Shown: positions 33,135 to 40,142 of the stretch, in pieces
Layout of the letters: every line of letters begins with the position of its first letter
Numbering within the stretch: position 1 is the stretch's first letter
DNA from: JB111 sp049856295
Lineage (GTDB): Bacteria; Actinomycetota; Actinomycetes; Actinomycetales; Actinomycetaceae
Length of the DNA stretch: 64,000 bases
NCBI RefSeq assembly: GCF_049856295.1
Contig: NZ_JBNDMZ010000004.1
Coordinates: 186,001 to 250,000 of the forward strand
Direction of reading: 5' to 3'
The notes under the pieces: generated by a model
What the model saw: only the letters and a program-made list of their open reading frames with translations
The model's database searches: none
Told to the model about the DNA's origin: nothing
Program-made: the position numbers and the translations under genes

Positions 33135-34468
33135 CGGACGTCGCCGGGCGATCACCTGATCGCGGCCGGCCCGTCGGGCACCCTGGCCGGATGACCACCG
33201 GTGGACGCACGAGGCTCGAGCGCCCCGACCTGCGCGCCGTCATCTTCGTGGCGATCGCGTCGGCCTGCGGCTTCGGCACCTTCTACGGCCTGTACACCTC
33301 GGCGCCGGTCGCGCTCGCCGGCGGGGGCGTCTCCGCGGGCACCCGCACCGCCGTCTTCATGGCCTGCGTCATCGCGGTGCAGCCCCTCGTCACGGTGCTC
33401 GGCCGGTGGATGCGCGTGCGCTCGCGATCGGTGGGCGGCGGGCTCGCCTCGATGGCCCTCGGGTTCGCCGTGCTCCCGCTTGCCGGCGGCTGGCCGGGCC
33501 TCGTCCTCACGGGCCTCGGGTTCGGCGTGTTCGTCGTGACCAGCGCGGCCTGGGTGCGCGAGCTCGCCGACGCAAGCACCGCCGGCCGGGCCCTCGGCAT
33601 CTACGGCCTCGCCTCCGCCGTCGGCGCGACGGTCGCCGCCCCCGCCGCGCTCGCCCTGGCCGACGGCGTCGGGGTCGTCGGCGTCGCGGCCGGTGGCGCC
33701 CTGGTCACGGCGCTCGGGCTCGTCCCCGTGGCCCTCGCGCGGCGCATCGGCGAGCACGGCCGCCCCGGCCTCACCGACGCCCCCACCGACCACGTCCCCA
33801 CGCTCCCCCGCTCCGGCACCGGGCCCGCGCCGGAGACCGAGGCGTCCCTCGCGGTCGGGGACGCGACGACCTACCTCTCCGACGACGAACCACCCGCCCG
33901 GTCCCGCGTCGCCGAGGATGACCGCGACGGCTCCGTCCACTCCGACGATCCCGGCAGCAGCCCGCGCTCCGTCCACGCCGACGACGACGCACACCCCCGC
34001 CGGCGTGGGCCGTTCGGCGTCGTCGCCCCCACCCTGGTGATCCATTCGCTCGCCGTGATCGCCTACGGGCTCATGCTCACGTCCGCGGGCACCCTGGCGG
34101 AGGCCGGCGGCGGGACGGCGGCCGTGGTCGCCGCGTTCAGCGTCCAGGGAGCCGTGGCGGTCGGTCGGCCGGTCGCGGGGTGGCTGGCGGACCGCTGGTC
34201 GGGGGCAGGGACGCTGCTGGTCGCCGCGGTCGCGGTGGCGGGCGCGCTGGCCTGGGCGGTGGCCGACGACGACCCGGTCCGGTTCGTCGTCGCCGCCACG
34301 CTGGTGGGAGCGTTCTCGGGCGCCGTCCAGACCGCGGCGCTCACCGTGATGATGCGCCGCGCGGTCACGCCCGGTCAGGCCGAGCGCGTGAGCATGGGCT
34401 GGAACGTGACGTTCGACGTCGCGCTCGGCCTCGCGGCGGCGGCCGCCACCCGCCTCGCCCTCGTGTGA
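33131..34468 (+). CDS. MFS transporter with long central loop
   Basis: About 445 residues if begun at the GTG at 33131 (GTGA overlap with the MATE stop and a GGAGG site); the ATG at 33191 is an alternative giving 425. Six helices, then a ~90-residue acidic, Ser/Asp-rich cytoplasmic loop (about 205–290 from the GTG), then six helices. This is a typical MFS layout but without a motif pointing to a substrate. A strong terminator follows the stop. Confidence 0.85.
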   Translation: MTDVAGRSPDRGRPVGHPGRMTTGGRTRLERPDLRAVIFVAIASACGFGTFYGLYTSAPVALAGGGVSAGTRTAVFMACVIAVQPLVTVLGRWMRVRSRSVGGGLASMALGFAVLPLAGGWPGLVLTGLGFGVFVVTSAAWVRELADASTAGRALGIYGLASAVGATVAAPAALALADGVGVVGVAAGGALVTALGLVPVALARRIGEHGRPGLTDAPTDHVPTLPRSGTGPAPETEASLAVGDATTYLSDDEPPARSRVAEDDRDGSVHSDDPGSSPRSVHADDDAHPRRRGPFGVVAPTLVIHSLAVIAYGLMLTSAGTLAEAGGGTAAVVAAFSVQGAVAVGRPVAGWLADRWSGAGTLLVAAVAVAGALAWAVADDDPVRFVVAATLVGAFSGAVQTAALTVMMRRAVTPGQAERVSMGWNVTFDVALGLAAAAATRLALV

Positions 34469-34474
34469 CAGCAC

Positions 34475-34509
34475 GACGCCCCCGGAACCGCGCGGGTTCC
34501 GGGGGCGTC
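34475..34509. terminator. Bidirectional terminator hairpin
   Basis: A perfect 15-bp stem, GACGCCCCCGGAACC (34475–34489) with its complement at 34495–34509, and a 5-base loop. It lies between the MFS stop (34468) and the convergent end of rplI (34571), so it can stop transcription from both sides. Confidence 0.85.
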
Positions 34510-34570
34510 GGACAGGTGGATCTCGTCGGGACCAGGTCTCTATGACCGGACCCGCGAGGCCGACCGAGGA

Positions 34571-35023
34571 TCAGGCCTCGGGCACGACCTCGACGACCAG
34601 GCTGGCCGAGACGTCCTCGTGCAGGCGGACCTGCACGCGGTGCTCGCCGAGCGACTTGATCGGCGCCGGGATCTCGATCTTGCGGCGGTCGAGCTGCGGC
34701 CCGCCGCCGGCCACGACGGCCTCGGCGATGTCGACGCTCGACACGGCGCCGAACAGACGACCGGCCTCGCCGGCGCGGACGCTGACGGTGACCGGGCCCG
34801 ACTGGAGGCGGTCGCGCGTGGCCTGCGCCTCCTCGACGGTGGCGATCGCACGCGTGCGGCGCGCGGACGTCATCTGGTCGACCTGCTTCTGGCCGCCCTT
34901 GGTCCAGCGGGTCGCGAGACCGCGCGGGACGAGGTAGTTGCGGGCGTACCCGTCCTTGACCTCGACGACGTCGCCCGCGGCACCGAGACCGGTGACCTCG
35001 TGGGTGAGGATCAGCTTTGCCAT
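34571..35023 (-). CDS. rplI: 50S ribosomal protein L9
   Basis: 150 residues starting MAKLILTHEVTGLGAAGDVV, with the L9 signature GYARNYLVPRGLA (about 25–37), the long central helix and the C-terminal RNA-binding domain. L9 binds 23S rRNA and helps maintain reading frame. It is the last gene of rpsF–ssb–rpsR–rplI; a ribosome site GGGGAT precedes the ATG at 35023. Confidence 0.97.
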   Translation of the reverse strand: MAKLILTHEVTGLGAAGDVVEVKDGYARNYLVPRGLATRWTKGGQKQVDQMTSARRTRAIATVEEAQATRDRLQSGPVTVSVRAGEAGRLFGAVSSVDIAEAVVAGGGPQLDRRKIEIPAPIKSLGEHRVQVRLHEDVSASLVVEVVPEA

Positions 35024-35037
35024 CTCGATCCCCTTCC

Positions 35038-35274
35038 TCAGCGACCGGCGCCGGTGTACGGCAGCAGGGCCATCTCGCGGGCGTTCTTCACGGCCTTCGC
35101 GATGAGGCGCTGCTCCTGGACGGACACGCCGGTGACGCGGCGCGAGCGGATCTTTCCGCGGTCGGAGATGAACTTCCGCAGGGTCGCGGTGTCCTTGTAG
35201 TCGATCTTTCCGACCTTGACAGCCTTGAGCGGGCTGACCTTCTTCTTCGGCTTGCGAAGTACGGGCTTCGCCAT
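35038..35274 (-). CDS. rpsR: 30S ribosomal protein S18
   Basis: 78 residues with the S18 core (IDYKDTATLRKFISDRGKIRSRRVTGVS, EQRLIAKAVKNAREMALLPY). S18 pairs with S6 on the 30S platform. The zinc Cys motif of some S18 paralogues is absent, so this is the Cys-minus form. It lies between ssb (124-base gap with two hairpins) and rplI (14-base gap). Confidence 0.97.
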   Translation of the reverse strand: MAKPVLRKPKKKVSPLKAVKVGKIDYKDTATLRKFISDRGKIRSRRVTGVSVQEQRLIAKAVKNAREMALLPYTGAGR

Positions 35275-35351
35275 GGGGTTCTCCTCGTGGATCAGTACCG
35301 GCCCTCACGCGCATCTCTCGCGCGCGAGCGCCCTTCGTGGAATGTGTGTGT

Positions 35352-35389
35352 CCGCCGCACCCGCGGCGGTCCGCCGATCAGCTCGGCGG
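35352..35389 (-). other. Two tandem hairpins between ssb and rpsR
   Basis: CCGCCGC–4-base loop–GCGGCGG (35352–35369) and CCGCCGA–5-base loop–TCGGCGG (35371–35389), directly after the ssb stop. Seven-bp GC-rich stems without a U-tract could protect ssb mRNA, act as a processing site, or partly terminate, giving different levels of SSB and the ribosomal proteins. Confidence 0.4.
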
Positions 35390-35397
35390 GTGATCGA

Positions 35398-35991
35398 TCA
35401 GAACGGCGGGTCGTTCGGGAACGCCGTGCCGCCGCCCTGGGTCGCCCAGGGGTCCTCGGGGCTGCCGCCGGCGGGGCCGTTGTAGCCACCGCCCTGGCCG
35501 CCCTGGTTGCCGCCGCCGTAGCCGCCGCCGCCCTGGTTGCCGCCGTAGCCGCCCCCCTGGTTGCCGCCGCCACCGAAGCCGCCTCCGCCGCCCTGGTTGC
35601 CGCCGAAGCCGCCTCCGCCGCCACCGCGCTGCGTGCGGGTGACCTTGGCGGTCGCGTACCGCAGCGAGGGTGCGACCTCGTCGGCCTGCATCTCGACGAC
35701 CGTCCGCTTCTCGCCCTGCTGGGTCTCGTAGGACCGCTGCGTGAGCCGGCCCTGGACCATGACGCGCATGCCCTTGGTCAGCGACTCCGCCACGTTCTCC
35801 GCGGCGTCACGCCAGACGGAGCAGCGCATGAACAGCGTGTCGCCGTCCTTCCACTCGTTCGACTGGCGGTCGAACGTGCGGGGGGTCGACGCGACGGTGA
35901 AGTTCGCGACCGCAGCCCCCGACGGGGTGAACCGCAGCTCGGGGTCGGCGGTGAGGTTGCCGACCACGGTGATGATGGTGTCGCCTGCCAT
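35398..35991 (-). CDS. ssb: Single-stranded DNA-binding protein
   Basis: 197 residues. The OB fold covers residues 1–115 (ITVVGNLTADPELRFTPSG, WKDGDTLFMRCSVWRD). The tail (120–185) is Gly/Asn/Gln repeats (GGNQGGGGGFG type) ending in NDPPF rather than the usual DDDIPF/DEPPF. The Asp-Pro-Pro-Phe tip that recruits partner proteins is kept. It is encoded between rpsF and rpsR as in most bacteria, 45 bases after rpsF. Confidence 0.97.
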   Translation of the reverse strand: MAGDTIITVVGNLTADPELRFTPSGAAVANFTVASTPRTFDRQSNEWKDGDTLFMRCSVWRDAAENVAESLTKGMRVMVQGRLTQRSYETQQGEKRTVVEMQADEVAPSLRYATAKVTRTQRGGGGGGFGGNQGGGGGFGGGGNQGGGYGGNQGGGGYGGGNQGGQGGGYNGPAGGSPEDPWATQGGGTAFPNDPPF

Positions 35992-36036
35992 GAGAGCTCC
36001 TGACGGTGGCTGTCGGTACGGGGGCTGTCGGTCGGA

Positions 36037-36327
36037 TCAGTTGGCGTCGGGGCGCAGGAGCTTCGTGCGCAGGACGGCCTCGTTGAGGCCGAGCTGGCGG
36101 TCGAGCTCCTTGGCGACCTCGGGCGTGGTCGTCATGTCGACGACCGCGTAGATGCCCTCGGTGCGCTTGTCGATCTCGTAGGCGAGCCGGCGCTTGCCCC
36201 AGATGTCGATCGTGTCCACGGTGCCACCACCGGTCGTGACGACCGACAGCAGCTTGTCGAGCGACGGGGCGACGGTGCGCTCGTCGACCTCCGGCTCGAG
36301 GATGATCATCAGTTCGTACTGCCGCAT
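36037..36327 (-). CDS. rpsF: 30S ribosomal protein S6
   Basis: 96 residues from the ATG at 36327 (MRQYELMIILEPEVDERTV). S6 family sequences IWGKRRLAYEIDKRTEGIY and a typical length. AAGGAGG lies 11 bases upstream. It is the first gene of the operon. The 234-base leader up to the PBP gene holds a direct repeat and hairpins that may be autoregulatory. Confidence 0.97.
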   Translation of the reverse strand: MRQYELMIILEPEVDERTVAPSLDKLLSVVTTGGGTVDTIDIWGKRRLAYEIDKRTEGIYAVVDMTTTPEVAKELDRQLGLNEAVLRTKLLRPDAN

Positions 36328-36392
36328 GGGTATCCCCACCTCCTTCGGACTGGGCGGTCACGGTCTCTCCGTGACAGGAGGGTCATGCGTGT

Positions 36393-36533
36393 CCCCGGTG
36401 CGTACCGGGGCCGACCGTCAACGGTACCCGCTCCGGGCACCCCGTGGAGAGGCAGGTCTGGTGCCGCCCGTCACCTCCGACGGCGGCACTCACCCCGGGA
36501 GCATCACCGCCCGACGGCGGCACTCACCCCGGG
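36393..36533 (-). promoter_or_regulatory. rpsF leader: 23-base direct repeat and hairpins
   Basis: A 23-base sequence with core GACGGCGGCACTCACCCCG occurs twice without mismatch (36477–36499 and 36511–36533). On the minus strand GTGCCGCC within each copy can pair with GGCGGCAC at 36468–36461, giving mutually exclusive stems. A second hairpin CCCCGGT–4–ACCGGGG lies at 36393–36410, close to the ribosome site. Many bacteria regulate this operon by S6:S18 binding to the leader; whether this is such a leader is untested. Confidence 0.45.
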
Positions 36534-36561
36534 CACGCGGGTCACCCCGCGTCCGGCGTCC

Positions 36562-38820
36562 TCAGCCGCCGTCGCCCGCGCCGGGGTCGCGTCCGTTGCC
36601 GTTCCCGCCGCCGCCGTTACCGCCACCGTTGCCGCCGCCGTTGCCGGGCGGGGTCGAGGGCGGCGTCGTCGGCTCGGGTGTCGGCTCGGGCGTCGGCTCG
36701 GGAGTGGGCTCCGGCGGCGGCTCGGTTGTCGGGTCCTCGGTGGTGGGCTCCTCCGTCGTCGGCTCCTCGGTGGTCTCCTCCTCCGTGGTGGATTCCTCCT
36801 CGGTCGTCGACTCCTCCTCGGTGGTGGTCTCCTCCTCCGTGGTGGGGGCCTCGGTCGGGTCGGGCGCCTGCGTCGGCGTCTGGTCGGACCACCCCTGCGA
36901 GCCGGGCAGGTCGTCCGGGTCGGGCCGCTCGGGCAGGTCGACGACGGGCATGCCCTCGGTCGCCACCATCATGTAGTCGCGCCAGATCTGGGCGGGGAAG
37001 GTCCCGCCGGCCACGAGGTCGACGCCGCCGAACCCGGTCAGCTCCTCCTCGGTGCCGTCCTCGCCGACCTGGTACATGCTCACCACGGTCGTCAGCTGGG
37101 GGACCCAGCCGGCGAACCACGCCGACCGGTAGGCGTTGGACGACCCGGTCTTGCCGGCCGCGGGCCGCCCGATCTCGCCGGCCGTCGCGCCGGTGCCGCC
37201 GGGCTCGAGCACGGACTCCATCGCGTAGGTGGCCTCGTCGATGACGGCCTCCTCGAAGGCGCGCACGCCCTCGTCGCCGCCGGTGTAGATCCGGTTGTCG
37301 TCCCGGTCGACGACCTCCTCGACGATGTACGGCTCGTGCCGCACGCCGCGCGCGGCGAACGTGTTGTAGGCGCGGGCGGAGTCGAGCGTCGTCGGGGACG
37401 CGGGGCCCAGCACGTTGGACACGGTCGGCACGAGGCCGGGCGTCTCCTCCGACCAGCCGGCGCGTGTCGCCACGTCCACCATGGTCTCCGGGCCGACCTG
37501 CTGGTTGACGAGGGCGTACGTCGTGTTGACGGACTGCGCGGTCGCCTCGCGCAGGGTGATGTAGCCGCGGTCGTGCCAGTCGTAGTTGTTGACCGGGACG
37601 TCGTAGCCCTCGACCTCCATCGGCGAGTAGGACGGGAACCGCTCGTCCATGGACACGCCGGCCTCGATGGCGGCCACGAGGGTGAAGGGTTTCGCCGTCG
37701 AGCCGGCCTGGGCGCGGTCCTGAGTGGCCGAGTTCCGCGCGTCGGTGACGAAGTCCGGACCGCCGTAGAGGGCGACGATCGCGCCGGACTCCGGGCGCAT
37801 CGACACGAGTCCGACGTGGTTGTTCTCCGGCCGGTCCTCCGGGAGGTTCCCCACGGCGTCGATCGCGGCCTGCTGGCTGCGCTGGTCGATGGTGGTGACG
37901 ATGTCGTAGCCACCGGTGTCGATCTCGTCGAGGGTGAGGTCGCCCTGGGCCACGAGCTCGTCGCGCACCATCGCGAGGAGGTACCCGTTGGGTCCGGCGT
38001 AGGTCTCGTTCGCCTCGGGCTCGACGACCTCGGGGAACTCGGCGGCCGCGTGCTCCTCGGCGGTGATCCACCCGTCCTCGAGCATGAGGTCGAGGACGCG
38101 CTCGAACCGCTGCTCGGCCCGCTCCGGGTCGTTGGCCGGGTCCCACGCGGACGGGCTGGGGATGATCCCGGCGAGCATCGCCGACTCGCTGATCGTCATC
38201 TCCGAGGCGCCGTGCCCGAAGTACGCCATCGAGGCCTCCTGCACGCCGTACGTGCCGCGGCCGAAGTAGATGGTGTTCATGTAGTTCTGCAGGATCTCGT
38301 CCTTGGACTGCTCCTGGTCGATCCGCAGGGCGAGGATCGTCTCCTCGAACTTGCCGATGTAGGACGTCGTGGTCCCCGTGTAGTAGCGCTCGACGTACTG
38401 CTGCGTGAGGGAGGAGCCACCCTGCCGCGCCTCGCCCTGGATGTTGTTCCACAGGGCGCGCGCGATGCCGCGCCAGTCGACGCCGGGGTTCTCGTAGAAC
38501 CGGCGGTCCTCGGACGCGATGATCGCCTCGGTCACGTGGTCCGGGACGTCGTCGAGGGAGACCGAGCTGCGGTCGTACTCGGCGAAGCGGCCCATGACGG
38601 TCTCGCCGTCGGCGTAGTAGACGGTCGTGCCCTCCGCGAGGGCGAAGTCGTCCGGGGCGGGGACGTCGATCGAGGCGTAGGCGGCGACGAACAGGCCGGC
38701 GGCACCGGCGAGCCCGGCGATGAAGAGGCCGACCAGCCAGAACAGGATGCGTCGCCACACCGGCACGCGACCCTTGTCCTCGGGGGCCCGGCGTGCGGTG
38801 CCCGTGGTGTCCTTCGACAT
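36562..38820 (-). CDS. Class A penicillin-binding protein (transglycosylase/transpeptidase)
   Basis: 752 residues. A cytoplasmic start and one membrane helix (about 22–48) precede the GT51 transglycosylase (ASEDRRFYENPGVDWRGIARA, QGGSSLTQQYVE, about 95–140) and the penicillin-binding transpeptidase with SxxK in GSTAKPF, SVN and KTGSS. It polymerises and crosslinks peptidoglycan outside the membrane. The last ~140 residues are low complexity: TTEEE/STTEEE repeats, then PTPEP repeats, then Gly/Asn runs, probably spanning the wall. It stands alone between the rpsF operon and ino1. Confidence 0.94.
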   Translation of the reverse strand: MSKDTTGTARRAPEDKGRVPVWRRILFWLVGLFIAGLAGAAGLFVAAYASIDVPAPDDFALAEGTTVYYADGETVMGRFAEYDRSSVSLDDVPDHVTEAIIASEDRRFYENPGVDWRGIARALWNNIQGEARQGGSSLTQQYVERYYTGTTTSYIGKFEETILALRIDQEQSKDEILQNYMNTIYFGRGTYGVQEASMAYFGHGASEMTISESAMLAGIIPSPSAWDPANDPERAEQRFERVLDLMLEDGWITAEEHAAAEFPEVVEPEANETYAGPNGYLLAMVRDELVAQGDLTLDEIDTGGYDIVTTIDQRSQQAAIDAVGNLPEDRPENNHVGLVSMRPESGAIVALYGGPDFVTDARNSATQDRAQAGSTAKPFTLVAAIEAGVSMDERFPSYSPMEVEGYDVPVNNYDWHDRGYITLREATAQSVNTTYALVNQQVGPETMVDVATRAGWSEETPGLVPTVSNVLGPASPTTLDSARAYNTFAARGVRHEPYIVEEVVDRDDNRIYTGGDEGVRAFEEAVIDEATYAMESVLEPGGTGATAGEIGRPAAGKTGSSNAYRSAWFAGWVPQLTTVVSMYQVGEDGTEEELTGFGGVDLVAGGTFPAQIWRDYMMVATEGMPVVDLPERPDPDDLPGSQGWSDQTPTQAPDPTEAPTTEEETTTEEESTTEEESTTEEETTEEPTTEEPTTEDPTTEPPPEPTPEPTPEPTPEPTTPPSTPPGNGGGNGGGNGGGGNGNGRDPGAGDGG

Positions 38821-38845
38821 CCGCGCCAACCTTTCGTCGTGACGT

Positions 38846-38866
38846 GAGCTCAACAGTATGGAGCTC
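38846..38866 (-). promoter_or_regulatory. GAGCTC repeat pair over the PBP gene promoter
   Basis: Two GAGCTC palindromes (38846–38851 and 38861–38866) frame CATACTGTT on the minus strand, a plausible -10 region for the PBP gene starting at 38820. A dimeric regulator could bind here. The evidence is limited to symmetry and position. Confidence 0.35.
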
Positions 38867-39068
38867 GCTCCCGTTCCCGCGCGCGCGGCTGTGCGCGATC
38901 ACACGGCCCGACGACGACGATCGCGCGGGTCCTGCCCCGCCACCCGCGTGCCACGGGGCGCCCGGCCGCGCCGTGCGCGGCACCACACCGGATCGGCCGG
39001 AATGCGGTCGATCGCGGCGCCGGGGCCCGGTTACCGTCGTCGGAGGCAACAAGGGTGGAGGTCCCGTC

Positions 39069-40142
39069 GTGGTCAAGGTGGCAGTCGTCGGGGTGGGCAA
39101 CTGCGCCTCCTCCCTCGTCCAGGGCGTGCGGTACTACGCGGACGCCGATCCCCGCGGCACGGTGCCCGGCCTCATGCACGTCGAGCTCGGCGGCATCCAC
39201 GTCCGGGACGTCGAGATCGTCGCGGCCTTCGACGTCGATTCCCGCAAGGTCGGCGCCGACCTCGCCGAGGCGATCGGCGCGTCCGAGAACAACACCCTCC
39301 GCCTCGCCGACGTCCCGCCGACGGGGGTCGAGGTCCTGCGCGGCCCCACCCTCGACGGGCTGGGGCGGTACTACCGGGAGACGATCAAGGAGTCCGACGC
39401 CGTTCCGGTGGACGTCGCCGCCGAGCTCCGCGGGGCCGGCGCCGAGGTCGTCGTCTGCTACCTGCCCGTCGGCTCGGAGGAGGCCGCCCGGCACTACGCG
39501 CAGGCCGCGATCGACGCCGGCTGCGCACTCGTCAACGCCCTGCCCGTCTTCCTCGCCTCGGACCCCGAGTGGGCGCAGAAGTTCACGGACGCCGGGCTGC
39601 CGATCGTCGGCGACGACGTGAAGTCCCAGGTGGGTGCCACGATCACGCACCGGGTGCTTGCCCGCCTGCTGGAGGAGCGCGGGATCCGGCTCGACCGGAC
39701 GTTCCAGCTCAACGTGGGCGGGAACATGGACTTCCGCAACATGCTCGAGCGCGAGCGGCTCGAGTCCAAGCGCCTCTCGAAGACCCGGGCCGTGACGTCG
39801 AACATCGCCGGTCACCTGCCGGCGCGGGACATCCACATCGGCCCCTCGGACCACGTGGCCTGGCTCGACGACCGCAAGTGGGCGTACGTCCGGCTCGAGG
39901 GCCGCGGGTTCGGGGACGCCCCGATGTCCCTGGAGTACAAGCTCGAGGTGTGGGACTCGCCGAACTCGGCCGGCATCGTCATCGACGCGCTCCGGCTGGC
40001 GAAGCTCGGCCTCGACCGCGGGATCGGCGGCCCGCTGCTGGCGGCGAGCGCCTACCTCATGAAGTCGCCGCCCGAGCAGCGGGAGGACACCGCCGCCCGG
40101 GCCGACGTCGAGGCGTTCATCCGCGGCGAGATCGAGCGCTGA
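39069..40142 (+). CDS. ino1: myo-Inositol-1-phosphate synthase
   Basis: 357 residues from the GTG at 39069 (VKVAVVGVGNCASSLVQG), behind GGTGGAGG. NAD-binding GVGNCASSL, VPGLMHVELGG, the inositol synthase core VGDDVKSQVGATITHRVL, LNVGGNMDFRNM and LEYKLEVWDSPNSAGIVIDA. It converts glucose-6-phosphate to inositol-1-phosphate, the precursor of mycothiol and phosphatidylinositol in actinobacteria. Its last 26 bases overlap the convergent P-type ATPase gene. Confidence 0.96.
   Translation: MVKVAVVGVGNCASSLVQGVRYYADADPRGTVPGLMHVELGGIHVRDVEIVAAFDVDSRKVGADLAEAIGASENNTLRLADVPPTGVEVLRGPTLDGLGRYYRETIKESDAVPVDVAAELRGAGAEVVVCYLPVGSEEAARHYAQAAIDAGCALVNALPVFLASDPEWAQKFTDAGLPIVGDDVKSQVGATITHRVLARLLEERGIRLDRTFQLNVGGNMDFRNMLERERLESKRLSKTRAVTSNIAGHLPARDIHIGPSDHVAWLDDRKWAYVRLEGRGFGDAPMSLEYKLEVWDSPNSAGIVIDALRLAKLGLDRGIGGPLLAASAYLMKSPPEQREDTAARADVEAFIRGEIER

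Noticed and set aside
35412..35630. Tandem repeats in ssb as a possible CRISPR or minisatellite
   Set aside because: They are Gly/Asn/Gln codon repeats of the normal disordered SSB tail, with no spacers.
36617..39100. Long open frame (over 800 codons) overlapping the PBP gene in another frame
   Set aside because: Arg/Gly-rich translation without domains; an artefact of strong third-position GC bias over the real PBP gene.
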